NCBI GenBank assembly: GCA_947568835.1
Contig: OX387608.1
Coordinates: forward strand, 7,912,001 to 7,976,000
Reading direction: 5' to 3'
Length of the DNA: 64,000 bases
Source of the DNA: Protonemura montana
Lineage: Eukaryota > Arthropoda > Insecta > Plecoptera > Nemouridae
Shown: piece by piece, positions 21,077 to 33,315 of the stretch
Position numbering within the stretch: position 1 is the stretch's first letter
Layout: each line of letters begins with the position of its first letter
Program-made: the position numbers and the translations under genes
The notes under the pieces: model-generated
What the model saw: the letters and a program-made list of their open reading frames with translations, nothing else
What the model was told of the DNA's origin: nothing
The model's database searches: none

Positions 21077-22279
21077 AGTCGAACACGTGAAAGTTGCACT
21101 GGGGCAGAGTCACATGCCCAGTCGAACACGTGAAAGTTGCACTGGGGCAGAGTCACATGCCCAGTCGAACACGTGAAAGTTGCACTGGGACAGAGTCACA
21201 TGCCCAGTCTAACACGTGAAAGTTGCCCTGGGGCAGAGTCACATGCCAAGTCGAACACGTGAAAGTTGCACTGGGGCAGAGTCACATGCCCAGTCGAACA
21301 CGTGAAAGTTGCACTGGGACAGAGTCACATGCCCAGTCGAACATGTGAAAGTTGTACTGGGGCAGAGTCACATGCCCAGTCGAACACGTGAAAGTTGCAC
21401 TGGGATAGAGTCACATGCCCAGTCGAACACGTGAAAGTTGCACTGGGGCAGAGTCACATGCCCAGTTGAACACGTGAAAGTTGCACTGGGGCAGAGTCAC
21501 ATGCTCAGTCGAACACGTGAAAGTTGCACTGGGGCAGAGTCACATGCCCAGTCGAACACGTGAAAGTTGCACTAGGGCAGAGTCACATGCCCAGTCGAAC
21601 ATGTGAAAGTTGTACTGGGGCAGAGTCACATGCCCAGTCGAACACGTGAAAGTTGCACTGGGGCAGAGTCACATGCCCAGTCGAGCACGTGAAAGTTGCA
21701 CTGGGGCAGAGTCACATGCCCAGTCGAACAAGTGAAAGTTGCACTGGGGCAGAGGTACATGCCCAGTTGAACACGTGAAAGTTGCACTGGGGCAGAGTCA
21801 CATGCCCAGTCAAACACGTGAAAGTTGCACTGGGGCAGAGTTACATACCCAGTCGAACACGTGAAAGTTGCACTGGGGCAGAGTCACATGCCCAGTTGAA
21901 CACGTGAAAGTTGCACTGGGGCAGAGTCACATGCCCAGTCGATCATGTGAAAGTTGCACTGGGACAGAGTCACATGCCCAGTCGAACACGTGAAAGTTGC
22001 ACTGGGGCAGAGTCACATGCCCAGTTGAACACGTGAAAGTTGCACTGGGGCAGAGTCACATGCCCAGTCGAACACGTGAAAGTTGCACTGGGGCAGAGTC
22101 ACATGCCCAGTCGAACAAGTGAAAGTTGCACTGAGGCGAGTCACATGCCCAGTCGAACACGTGAAAGTTGCACTGGGGCAGAGTCACATGCCCAGTCGAA
22201 CACGTGAAAGTTGTACTGGGGCAGAGTCACATGCCCAGTCGAACAAGTGAAAGTTGCACTGAGGCGAGTCACATGTCCA
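21077..22279 (+). repeat. 43-bp tandem satellite, about 28 copies
   Basis: The unit starts gtcgaacacgtgaaagttgc and ends cagagtcacatgccca. The first two unit starts are at 21078 and 21121, exactly 43 bp apart. Copies differ by one to three bases. Two near the end share aacaagtg and gaggcgagtc changes and one missing base pair block, so they were copied together. Most units carry the palindrome CACGTG. The period is not a multiple of 3, so long frames across it are artefacts. Confidence 0.97.
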
Positions 22280-22700
22280 GTAAAACTCGCAGATCGCCCC
22301 CAATGGACATCCGGGGCGCACCGGGGCAGCCAGGTGAATACGCCGCCATTGTTCACATGGGATTGCATCCCGTTGTTTCTAGAGTGGGATGTTTTTCGTC
22401 CGAACTGACTTCGGCACTGTTCCATCGACGTCGACGCCATTGTTGAGAATCGGGGCGGATGCAAACGCCGGGTGGAAAACTCGGGAAATTTCTCTGGCCG
22501 CTCGAAAAGTCATCAGGGAAAAAGAATGGCGATGGATTTTTGCGTGAATGTACTTCGGATGCGATTTTTTTAAAACGATGGCCTGTTTTGTGGCCGTTCC
22601 GTTGGTCTGTGGTCGCCTGTGTTGGTCACGTTGTGACAATTAATTTATTGGTTTCCGTACTTTCACTGGAGCGGAGAGATTTGTGATTCGACGGTGTGGT
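22280..22700. other. GC-rich, CpG-rich block beside the satellite
   Basis: Contains a short possible first exon, an ATG at about 22302 reading MDIRGAPGQP then a GTGAAT donor, and CpG-rich text around gttccatcgacgtcgacgcc. It could be a promoter with 5' exon. I see no domain and cannot place a downstream exon in frame. Confidence 0.3.
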
Positions 22701-23611
22701 GACAGTTATTTCTGAATCAGTTTTTATTTACAAAAGAATGTACTGCAGAATAATTTTCTTTTGACAGGCGTGGACACAAATAGAGTACGATAACATGAAA
22801 CAAAACATTGCATAACTTTAAATAATATTCATGATATTAATACTATAATATAGTTAAGATAGTATGGAATTATGTTGAAAAAAAAACCACAAATTTTAAC
22901 CCTCACACAGGTTCTAATAGATGTCAAATACATTTGGATCGCAGCATAAACAAATTAATAGCCGACGGATTTTAATTTTCCATAGTAGTTGCTCGATGCA
23001 TTTTTGGTTTAAATATCTGTACGAATAACAAACAATCCAACGTTTTGAAACTGGAAACATACAAGAAATCTTATGAAGAGATCGGAGAAGATAACGAAAT
23101 GAGAATTGAAACAGGAAAATATAGTAGGTTATTACCATCAGTGTTCCTGGTGGCCGTTTTCGTCAGTAAAATTAACCATCTTTAGGTTAACTAGTTGAAA
23201 AAAATGTGAACAGATTGAAATTGCACATCACATTTCTCAAGAAATTTCTCTGAAAGTGTGTCAGTAAAATGTGTTTCAAAACGAGTATGAAAACGTGTAA
23301 AACTCCACAAACGTTAGATATTTTTAAGAATTAATTTTTTTCCACATTGAAAATAATGATAAGAACACTAATCATGTAAGCAGCTAATTTCGAGAACTCA
23401 TAATGTTCAATTTTTAGCAAACCATACTATATTTCATATAAAAATGCCACCAATTTAATCATAGAAAAACGAAATTGGGCTTCTCCCAATAATAAAACTT
23501 TTCATTAACTTTCTATCACATTTCTTCTCTCTCGTTCCAATACAGCCCAACAAAGCATCCTGTGGGAAACAACTCTCCATCTCTGCCATTTCTCTGGCTT
23601 TGTCTGAACAG

Positions 23612-23703
23612 GTCAGTTCAAATCGTCTACCGCTTGATGGTTCATCTGCCCGCCGCCGGCGTCCCGGGCACTCGAGGAAAAGTCCAAGTCTGGCGAGCCG
23701 TGG
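23612..23703 (+). other. Possible internal exon of an unknown gene (92 bp)
   Basis: A GC island (ctgcccgccgccggcgtccc) between a strong acceptor (a pyrimidine run, then gtctgaacag) and a GTAATT donor. All three frames are open. One reads SSNRLPLDGSSARRRRPGHS, another VQIVYRLMVHLPAAGVPGTR. No domain recognised. Confidence 0.3.
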
Positions 23704-23988
23704 GTAATTACACAGGCAGTGAGTGGTCAAACACTGGGGGGGAGAAGGGGGATATTGTGCTGTGGGGAGAGAGTTGGAACTTGAGATTCAGGGACCTTTT
23801 GTGTGCTGTTAGAGCAAAATGGCTGACAGTAGTAGTCTAGAGTCTGTTAGCCATTGAGATGCATGGTACGCTCAATGATTCAATTGTACACTAAGTCGAG
23901 AAACTAAATATTTGAGGCGTTTGATTAGAGTTGCTTTTCGGATACGAAAAAAATATTTATTTAAAAGTTGTGTTAATATATCTGCGTG

Positions 23989-24270
23989 CTGTTTTGATAA
24001 TGTGCTCTGTGGCTTTGGTGGCTTAGGTGAATGAGTGGATGTTGATGAGGATGGCAATGAACCTAAACTGCCATAGAATGGAGAAGGGAAAATCCTGTGC
24101 TGGCATATAGCTTAGCATCTTTGTAAATCACTGGTTTATTGCGTCCCTTCTGAGGGAAGGTACAACGCAAACAACTGGACTCCTTCACAAGTCCCCGCTG
24201 TCAAGAACAGAACTGGTCATGTTCATGATGGTCACCCATTCTAAACCTGGCTCAGCGCTGTGTTGCTTAA
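23989..24270 (-). mobile_element. 5S-SINE copy 2
   Basis: Minus strand: degenerate head (aagttaagcaacacagcgct, then aggtttagaatgggtgacca) and body with gggacgcaat. The 3' end has the gtgaatgagtggatg.tgatg block. Confidence 0.85.
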
Positions 24271-24409
24271 CTTTAGTGTTCAAAATCCGAGTAAAATACA
24301 TATCTCATCTCCAAAATCATGTGAAACTAAAATTAAAGCAATATATTCTTCAAATCTGACAACGCCTTTGAATCAGGATGATTTTCGGCGACGTCTAAGC
24401 GCAATACTT

Positions 24410-24559
24410 AGGTCAGTTTTAACAAAATGTTCAACTGTAATTTGGACCCCTTATTCTCAGAAACACCTGAATTTCTCTGTATGTGATTGGAAGTCGCCAT
24501 GGCAATAATTTCAACTAACACTTTAACTAGTTGTTGAGATTTTGGTAAAACCGGACCTA
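24410..24559. mobile_element. MITE-A copy 2
   Basis: Ends aggtcagttttaacaaaat and attttggtaaaaccggacct. Core gattggaagtcgccatggc. Both terminal repeats are preserved. Confidence 0.8.
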
Positions 24560-25990
24560 GGTGAACCATCGTACTTGCTCAAACAGGGCGTTTGTAACTA
24601 CTGAAAGGTACTGGAAGTGTCAACAGACTTTAGCTTTATTTATCTCCAGAAAACGGCGCTTTAAATCCTCCAAGCGCCATCTCGCAGTTTCCCCAAATAT
24701 TTGGCTGCGTCTCGCTAATTGCAGGGTGCATCGTTGCGTTATTATATTTGTAAAATACTTGACTGTAGCGCGAGGTTTGAGTTGAGGCGAAATGAATTTT
24801 GAGTAGTGTTGCAATTTTTTTCCAGTAGCTGTACGTTTTTATGATATTGACTTAGTATTCTAATGACTTTTTATAAGAACCCAGTATTTTCATTTAATTT
24901 CATTGAATTTAAACATGAACTAGGATAGTGTATTCCTTTTTTTCACAAGTTTCTCACAAAGAATATTATTTTAGTAATTGCTCTAAAGATTTTACTTTCA
25001 GATGAGCTCATTGCGCAATCGTTTACTTATATAAGTTTCAAGAATTGCCAAAAAAACCCAAAGAAAGTTCCACAAAAAATACATCTGCAAGATAGTCTTG
25101 AGTCTATTCTACCGTGCCTTACACACAAAAAAGAAGTTATTGATTTATTTTAAGGAATCCTTCTGCATTTTTTATATTAGTATTTAAATATCATGCCCTT
25201 TGCAAGCTTCTGCAATTCAAATACAAATTTCCCTAGAAAATTTGCCTGAAAATTAACGCTTGTTGAAACGATCTTTACTGATTGTGCCACTTCCTCAGCA
25301 AAATTCTCCTTAGAATTGAATTGACGTCTGAAGTATTTCCTAAAAATTGACAGACCAACAAAAAGCTAGTGCAAGTTTAAGAAAAAAAAAATATTTTACT
25401 AAAAAATATGATATTATTTTTTGGTCTTTGAACCGTCTTGATGTCTCTAACACAGAAAACGGATGAACACTACAAAGTAATTGAAAATCGATGCATTCCT
25501 CGCAGCCTTGTGCCGAGCGAACGTCTGTTCAGATATCCAATACGAGACAACAAAACACTATCCAGTTCTTTTTATGATTTTCCAATTTTCCCAATGAGTT
25601 ACATTCAGGGCGATGACCTACATGAATGACCTCTCTCTTTCCGTCTAATGTATGAAGGAAACATTTTCCAAAGCCTGCACTTTTATGATTGGTTTGTTTC
25701 GTAAAAATTTAAACGCTGTATTGCTTGCACTACAACGTCATTTTTGAATGAGTACAGACATCCATCGCTCACTGGTTTCAGCTTGTGTGTTCATTAAGCA
25801 GAAACACCAAACATTTTCTTTATAAATAAAAAGGAAAAGTTTGGTAAAAAAAAAAAAACACAGATTTAACTAAGTTAAGTTGAACCTAAGTTAAACTGCA
25901 CACTAAAGTTGTCTAAACTAGAACTGTTGCACTAAGTTAAATCTGCTTTGACAACAACCATATAGCCTAATAAGTAGAAATAATTATAAC
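24560..25990. other. No gene seen
   Basis: AT-rich sequence without a frame I trust. At 25757-25815 there is a copy of the ccatcgct.actggtttcag motif found at 17550 and 48700. A short run of diverged aagttaa words lies at 25865-25940. Confidence 0.6.
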
Positions 25991-25995
25991 CTGAC

Positions 25996-26175
25996 TGAGC
26001 CTAAAGGGTGGAGGGGACGCCCGAAGGGCGGTATAATGTTTCCAACTGGATAAGCAAGGAGAGTAAAGTTTTTGGATAAACTTTTATAACTCTAAATTCT
26101 CTGCGTTAAAAGTAAGTTGGTCACCCATCCAATAATTGACCTAGCGCTGTGCTCGACTTTGTTTATGGTCTCATA
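25996..26175 (-). mobile_element. 5S-SINE copy 3, fragment
   Basis: On the plus strand it reads cccgaagggcggtataatg, then gataagcaaggagagtaaag, ggtcacccatccaataattg and acctagcgctgtgct, all complementary to the SINE body and head. Parts are missing in between. Confidence 0.75.
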
Positions 26176-26179
26176 TGCC

Positions 26180-29118
26180 GAGTCGTTAGGTTGAAATCGC
26201 CAGTTCAAATCAATTTCACTTTAAACTTTATAGCGTCACGTTTTGTTACAGCCATATATTATTTTATTTCTTTCGCTCCTTTGCGGCTATGCCTGTGAAA
26301 CCTAAAAAGTACACGGGAAACAAGAGTTAGCTACAAATTATTCTCAGTGAGTCTATTTAGTCAAATAGTTTGATAAGAACCATGGTTTGACAACGCTCTG
26401 TTCGATTCAAAACCTTTTCATTACCTGCTTTTCTATATCAAGCCTACAGAATAATTATCGTCAACCCTGGGTAAACCTACATAAACATTTTGCTATAGAT
26501 ATTGGCCCTCATTAATTGTTCGTTATGTTTGAATAAACCCGTTTTCAAGAGACAGCTGACTAGTAGCTAGTAGGTTGGCAAGTTATAGAACGTGCTACGT
26601 CAGGGGTCAGTCTATGGTTGGTTGGGATTGAGTCGAGGTCGAGCAGTGAAAGAGCCATTCGTTTCTGTGAGGAGCTTGGCAATTGCGAACCGTGTCTTAC
26701 AGCTTCGACATTTATAGCATTCGATCTGGTCATTTTTTGTCGCTAGCGTGGAACAATGTTTTATTCAATGTTTTTATTGCGTGTGTTATTTTAGTTTTTG
26801 AACTATAATAGTGAAATCTGTGCCTGTGAATTAAGTGAGCATGCCCCAAGGAATATGTAACCTTGGAGTCTGCTTTTCGGTGGTGGCTAAGAAATAACTC
26901 GTTGGAAGATGAAGGAAAAAACACATCGATGAACGTCTTCATGTTGAAGGTCACACAGTATGCCAGGTCAGTCTTATTAGTTACCTTCCATGTTCCTTCC
27001 TCTAAGCAAACCGGTTGTGGGGAAGTTGTGACGAGATTTCAGCCAAATGAAGAATGTCTCTATTTAATTTTTATGAAAAATGTAGGTATATATAAATTAA
27101 CCAATGACAAAGCGCTAAGATATTAGTTGCTGATAGTTTATCTTAAGGTCTATTTGATTGCATAATTTAATATTACCTTGTACTTCATTCAGCGCGAGAT
27201 CAACGCAGCGTTGAACACCACCGGTCGTTCAGTAGTACAGGTCACTTTTAAAAAACACAACTAATTATTTCCGCTGATGTTCGCCATGTTCCTTTCACTC
27301 TACAGCTCTTGTCATGCCAAGATGTTTTGATTTTCAAGCTATTATAAGAAATATTCTAGCAATTAAAACAATATTGAAAATTATTTTTCAGAAATAACAT
27401 GTATTTAGAAATCCCGCCATTAAAATCAAAACTGAAATAGGTATAGTTTCTTAGTGGAAAACAATGCTGCGGTGGTATCCCATGAGCTGGTATATTCTCT
27501 CACAGACTAGAGAGTACATTTACTTTAAAAACATTACAGCCAGAAAGCAACAACCTTTCGCAAAGGTAAATAACTTCCCGACGACAAGTTTAAAAATTCC
27601 CAATACTGTAACGAAACCAATTACTGGAAACGCGATTCAGATCCACGTGCTTCGTGAAATAGTCGTTCCACATGCAAATAAAGTCGCTAGCGAGGCGAAA
27701 TAATTGCTAGACGCTTCTAGCGTTCTCTAACGGTGACTCTCTAGGTACTCGAATATGTCACCTCTCTCCTATCTGGTTCTGTGCCGCTCACTCGCTATCC
27801 CAGGCACGGGGCCCAGGGGTCCGCGGAGGCGCTAAATCCTCTCCACGCTACGGAGTCTTCAAATTGAGCCAATCGGACCCAGCGTTCTGAACCCAGTGGC
27901 GTTCGGAACCTGTGTTCTTTGCCTGTATAGATTTTAACCACTCAGCCTAGCTGTCATATTTATTCATCGACGATTTTTTAAATACTCTGGGTGTCTTGGA
28001 GTCACTCGAGGATCACTCGAGGATCTGAGTGGTTTTATATATAAGTTATCAGTATTATATATATAATTTTAGTTATTTTGGGTTTATGAAATCCAAAATT
28101 CAGCATTAAAGTATATGTGATCAATTTTTTTTAAAGTAATCTAGAATGAAGTTTATCTTAAATTGAAGCTATTTTTCATTGAAACAGGAAGGTATTTTAG
28201 TAAAAGCAAACAGCAAATAATTCAAACTTTATATATACGTTTAGTTTGGCTGCTGTCAATTTGTTTCTTGTATGTGCGTTCTTAATTCAATTACACACAG
28301 GCCGAATTCTTAAAAAGCTGTCACATTTAAGTCATTGAACATCGACAATTTTAAAGTCATTTGCTTTCAAAATGGTCTTTCAGCAAGAGAGAACGACCGG
28401 TTATATTTGATCCTCAGGTAAAGTGATGAAGTTCGCCGCTACTGTTGCTATGCACACGTTACCTGCCCGAGGGGGCGACGATTAGGCCTGAGCCACATGC
28501 TCGTTTTGCATGGGGTATGTTTGATATTGGAGAACCTACATAGGTACATCAAACACACGCACAGTTTTGTATGTGTTCAACTCGCTCACCTTCGTATAGA
28601 TTATTGGACGAAATTCAAATATATTCTCGATTGGCGTTGTGGTTGTGTTTGTTTTTTAAAGCAATACATTTACAAATGCTTGTAAGTTTAAAATTTTAAC
28701 ACTTGCAACGGTAATGTAAGAAGGCCTTCTGGTGCAACATCAGAAAATTCAGAGGTCAAGTAAAGAGAGAGAAAATTCTATGGAATGCAATTGGTTCCGG
28801 ATTCGAATAGGTTGATGTAAATACACAAGCGACGACGGTGAAAACTGAAAAGTATGTGCAATCAAAGATTTGGCCAAAGAACAGAATCAAAGCTACAATC
28901 AAGCTCTAACTTCAGGCGAGTGAGGTCGCCCTAAGCAATGTTATATACCTCGATATTAATAGTACCTATTACCAAATGAAAATTACATTTAAATGCAAAA
29001 CACCGTCAGCCAAATGAGAGTTAAGCCGTAAAGAGGTTACAAAATAACAGACGGACCCTCCACCTCCTGTCAGTTTACTAGAAATCGTTCCCGTAATGTT
29101 TCCAAATGGTTTCTTCAC
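26180..29118. other. No gene seen
   Basis: Mostly AT-rich unique sequence. A GC-richer strip at 27700-27900 (cacggggcccaggggtccgc) has no consistent frame. Short ATG-led frames near 26863 and 27464 look like chance. Direct gagtcactcgaggatcactc words occur at 28000-28025. Confidence 0.55.
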
Positions 29119-29120
29119 AG

Positions 29121-29505
29121 ATTGATTGATTGTTTTGTTTAACGACGCACTGTTTTGACAACGGGCCCTGTGGCACTGGTCTAATGGCGTCGGTGAATGA
29201 AGAAGAAACCTAGTTTCGGCATGTAGCCTAGTCCTGTCGATTAGCACCAAGGGGACCACCGACTTAACGTCCCTTCCAAAGGACGGTACAAAGCGAACAA
29301 CAGGATTCCTCCACAAATCCATGCTGTCAAGAGGTTGATAAGCAAGGCGAGTGAAGTTACCGTACTAACTTTCATACCTTCAACCTTTCTCCTAAACAGA
29401 ACTGGTCATGTGTATGTTGGTTACCTATCCAATAGCTGACTCAGTGCAGTGTTGCTGAACTTTAGTGATCTCATGAGAACGGGTGTTTCCAACACGCCAA
29501 CCCAT
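29121..29505 (-). mobile_element. 5S-SINE copy 4, full length
   Basis: Minus strand order: gttggcgtgttggaaacacc, 5S-like control region (agttcagcaacactgcactg), gttcggag-type linker, body, and 3' end gtcgttaaacaaaacaatca with a short AATC tail at 29121-29133. Confidence 0.93.
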
Positions 29506-29936
29506 TTCTTTTCAGGGTTTAAGATACTCTCATGATAATTGCTGGTGAGGCCGCGTGTTCTTGCACCCAACCATTTTAACGACTCTCTAGAATCACTGCC
29601 GTAAAAGTCTGCGCTATAAGATGAAGCGTCTTGACTGTGCAAGTGCGAATTAGAATTTCTGTGCACTCAGCAATTGCATGTCGTCAGCGTGTTCTTGATG
29701 GTAATTGCTCGTAATTGCTCCTAGTTTTTTTTCCCCCCAATTTGCGAACTGTTTTTGCATGACGTAATTCGCATATGACGTCAAAGGGTTGGTTCATTAA
29801 TGGTGAGGTAATATTGCGTTGATTTGCAATAGTTTTGCATTATTTTTATATTTATATATTAATTGAAAATTGTAAAGCAATTTTAATTTACAAGCATATC
29901 TTCTTAAGACCTAGTAAATGCAATTATGTTGGGTGT

Positions 29937-30077
29937 AATCAAAATTTTCAACTATAAGTTGGATCTTTATCTCACAGAAACATCTGAATTTCACTGCATG
30001 TGATTGGAAGTCGCTATGGCAATAGTTTCAACTAACACTTCAACTAAGAGGCGAGATTTTGGTAAAACTGGACCTTA
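29937..30077. mobile_element. MITE-A copy 3
   Basis: Core gattggaagtcgctatggca and right end attttggtaaaactggacct. The left end has lost its first bases (aatcaaaattttcaac). Confidence 0.75.
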
Positions 30078-30272
30078 AACCCCTTATTAAGACAATTGGT
30101 TTCCAAAATATTACATTATTTGTCAAATATCTAGAAAATCTTACATTTTATCAAACTAATTTTCTTCGAGAACGATCTCAGTCTTGGTTTTGAAATTATG
30201 GTACTGATAGATTCTGAAAATTCTACGGCAACACATCAAAAGGTGTAACTTGCGTTGTGAGTAAAGGAATTT

Positions 30273-30385
30273 TGAACGGTTTGGTGTGTTGGCAACACTA
30301 GCACTCGTGCAATCAGCGAAGTTAAGCATCACTGAGCGCGGTCAGGTATTGGATGGGTGACCATCATACACATGACCGATGACCT
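30273..30385 (+). mobile_element. 5S-SINE copy 5, head only
   Basis: gaacggtttggtgtgttggc, then atcagcgaagttaagcatca and ggtattggatgggtgacc, ending in a duplicated catgacc motif. Body absent. Confidence 0.85.
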
Positions 30386-30444
30386 ACCATGACCATGACC
30401 TACCATGTAACCCATGATCGTACTAGCTCAACGATCATTTGACT

Positions 30445-30745
30445 TTCTTTGCGAAAAATGACCGCCAAATGACTACTTTAACGGCAAATATTGAGGATTT
30501 TTCAAGGCGGAGTCGCTTTAGCTTTGAGTTCTCGCACATTCCTCACATTTTAATCTGGTTTACGCTAAATTATTCTATTTTAATGCTAACCCAAAAGATT
30601 GATACACATATGCCAATATTTTGAGTATTAATTCTTTGATTTTAGAGGTTTGTTAAAAAGCTAGCTGCAAGCGCGATCAGGTGGCACCTGCCGTTACCAT
30701 GTGTTTCCGTCTCGGTTTCTCAGTAAAAGCTTAACATTGACGTTG
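30445..30745 (-). repeat. R1 repeat copy 4 (inverted)
   Basis: The plus strand starts with the complement of the R1 3' block (aatgaccgccaaatgactac) and ends with the complement of the core (gatcaggtggcacctgccgt, then taccatgtgtttccg). Confidence 0.75.
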
Positions 30746-31583
30746 GCTCACTGACTACTAACTTTGACTTTGAACTAAAGCTAAAACTGCTTTAAGCTCT
30801 TGCAAATTAGCAGCCACTTCATCCGTCTTACTTGCTTTTTTTCCTCAACCTCGTTCGTTTCCTTCCCCAATACTAGTTTCTTACCATATTTCTCCGTCCT
30901 TTCTTTTCTTCCTTTTCTTCTTCATTATAGTTTCTACAGTTATCTCTTCTGCTACGAAGGTTATTTTTATGCTTAGACATCACTTTATTTTTTCAGTCTT
31001 TTTCCCTCTTTTTGCAAACTCTACCGATCGTTCTTGGTGATTTTTTTTTGTATAGTTTACAGCGATTCCCTAAAAACGATTAAAAACCATTTTCAATTTT
31101 AGATCTTCGCCACTCTGCCATATAAATTAGGACAATTTTCAGGAACGGGTTTTTACCAATTATATTTTCTGCATAAAAATGAACCTTTCCAATTTTTCGC
31201 CCTTCGAAAAATTATTGAACGATTGAATTTATATTTCCCAAGAATTTAGAAAGCTACGTTTGCTGTTAAAAGTAGCGTACGGGTTTTAAACCCATCAGCT
31301 TTGAAATATAATGCACGCTGGTTGTTTAGAGAAAATATCCGAACCTGCTATAGAAAGAGATATTGTTGCATTGTTATATTGTTAGCCTGTTAAACGAAGA
31401 AGAAAACAAAACGTGAGCCCCAATCAATTTAATAATGAGCAAACCCAAGCGGGAACTGGTCAAAAATTTGCCAAACATTTGCCTGTCAGGAAAACCAATG
31501 TATTTTCAAAAGTCTCATTCATGTTTTAGCAAAACTGCTTATGATATTCATTTCAGAAAGCCTTCAGGTACCGATTTTACGTT

Positions 31584-31832
31584 CTATTTATACCGTATTT
31601 TACACAATTGACTCCCAGTTTGAGCAAATTTTACCACCAACATGATTTTAAAATAAAATACACAAATCCCCCAAGCCAAAACAAATAAGCGGTAGAATCC
31701 ATCGAAATATTCGTCAAGTAACATAATCCCTTTTGTATTCCTCAATACCCACGGACCGCGAACGAAGGTAAAGTGCGTAACACCAAAAACATAGCTGTAT
31801 CGTTTCGTAACAATGGGGTTTTGTTTACGCAT
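31584..31832 (-). CDS. Possible single-membrane-span smORF, 82 aa
   Basis: Uninterrupted frame from ATG 31832, in context gcaaaaATGC, to TAG. The protein is basic at the start (MRKQNPIVTKRYSYVFGVTH), has a hydrophobic span at about residues 48-68 (FYRLFVLAWGICVFYFKIML) and a short basic end (CKIRYK). No intron needed and no family recognised. It could be a real single-exon small membrane protein, a processed copy or a relic of a mobile element. No neighbouring gene supports it. Confidence 0.3.
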   Translation of the reverse strand: MRKQNPIVTKRYSYVFGVTHFTFVRGPWVLRNTKGIMLLDEYFDGFYRLFVLAWGICVFYFKIMLVVKFAQTGSQLCKIRYK

Positions 31833-31839
31833 TTTTGCC

Positions 31840-32758
31840 AAATTTACCCCTAGAACATGTCAGTTGTCAGATTTATTGATTGGGCTTTGTTCTCGAAAAA
31901 ATTGCATTGTTTTGGCATGATATTTCCTTTCTTTTACCTGATGGGAAGGGTTTAGAGGTTTGTGATTTGGCAACGCAGCTTTTTGATTCAAAATCAAATT
32001 CAAATTCAAAAGTTTGTTTATTGATAACTTAAGATTACTCTGGTGGTTATAAGATTTATTACATCGATGATCTTTCGTACGAAACGTTCTTAGATATGAT
32101 ATTGATCGTTAGATGATTGATAATTATGATGTCATATGAATGAAGCTATACAGCTAAATAGTCGTGAGGCAATAGTTTAGCATTTGCCGAGAAATTGAAC
32201 TTAATTGCGAAGTCATGCCAACCTGACAAGGTGAACACATACCGAACCAATACCCCTCTAATGACCACTTTCAACCCTAAAAAAAATCAATGCTCATGAG
32301 TTTTTGGTACGTACCATAAACACTCAACGAATCTCCGACCATCTTGCGCTATCTGATGCCATCCGCTTACCAAAGTTTACCAAATGAATAATTAAACAAT
32401 CTGCCAAATAGATTTCTAATTAACTTCTTCCGAGAAGAAACAGTGCGGAGAGGTCTCGAGAACTTTTAAACTTGGATTAGACTCCGGCCGTGGTTAATTA
32501 CAGCTCGGGTTAATTGAAACTTTTTGTACATTGCTTGCTTGCCTAAGCACGAGAGAATTCGATATCGGCTTGGATTCTGGTCAGTTCAATACTGAACCTC
32601 ACTCACTGTTTGTGGTATAAGTTTCAACTGCAGGATTAGAAATGAATGGCCAATTATTAGGGTACCGTTGGAGATAATAAGTATTCAGATGGATTACTGT
32701 CTACAAATCTTAATATTTGAGATATCAGAAAGTAAACATGTCCATGTTTTTCGTTGCC
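31840..32758. other. No gene seen
   Basis: AT-rich sequence with no repeat family or exon that I can recognise. Confidence 0.55.
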
Positions 32759-33200
32759 ACCGAACGGTTTGGCGTGTTGGAAACACCGGTTCTCGTCAGA
32801 TCACCGAAGTTAAGCAACACTGCGCTGAGTCAGGTATTGAATGGGTGACCATCATACACATGACCAGTTCTGTTCAGGAGAGAGGTTGGAGGGATGAAAG
32901 TTAGTACAACAACTTCACTCGCCTTGCTTATCAACCTCTCGACAGCATGGATTTGTGGAGGAATCCTGCTGTTCGAGTTGTACCGTCCTTCGGAAGGGAC
33001 GTGAAGCCGGTGGTCCCCTTGGTGCTCTTCGACAGGAGTAGGCTACGTGCCGGCACCGGGTTTCCCCTCCTCCCTTCTAGGCTAGGTTAGGTTCATCATC
33101 ATCCTCATCATCATCCACTCATTCACCGACGCCATTAGACCAGTGCCGCAGGGCCAGTTGTCAAAACAGTGCGTCGTTAAACACCACAAATAATAATAAT
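32759..33200 (+). mobile_element. 5S-SINE copy 6, best full-length copy
   Basis: Head cggttctcgtcagatcaccg, then aagttaagcaacactgcgct and aggtattgaatgggtgacc, aligns with the 5S rRNA region covering box A to box C. Then comes a linker (agttctgttcaggagagagg), the body (ccttcggaagggacgtgaag, then ggtgctcttcgacaggagta), a TCATCA microsatellite and the 3' end cagtgcgtcgttaaacacca. About 440 bp, no coding frame. Pol III transcription from the retained internal promoter is inferred. Confidence 0.95.
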
Positions 33201-33315
33201 TTTCGTTGCCATGAACAGTTTTTTTAAAATAAAAAACGCTTCAATTGTAACTATGGAATCTTAAAAGTAATACACAATCGATTTCTCAAACACCAATCAA
33301 TTATACGCAAAGTCG

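Noticed and set aside
21077..22279. CRISPR-like array
   Set aside because: Whole 43-bp unit is repeated with no variable spacers, and the genome is that of an insect. It is a satellite.
22141..22464. Minus-strand ORF of 107 codons
   Set aside because: Half of it is satellite, whose 43-bp period cannot keep a frame.
29421..29666. Protein-coding ORF of 81 codons
   Set aside because: It overlaps the head of a full-length 5S-SINE copy.
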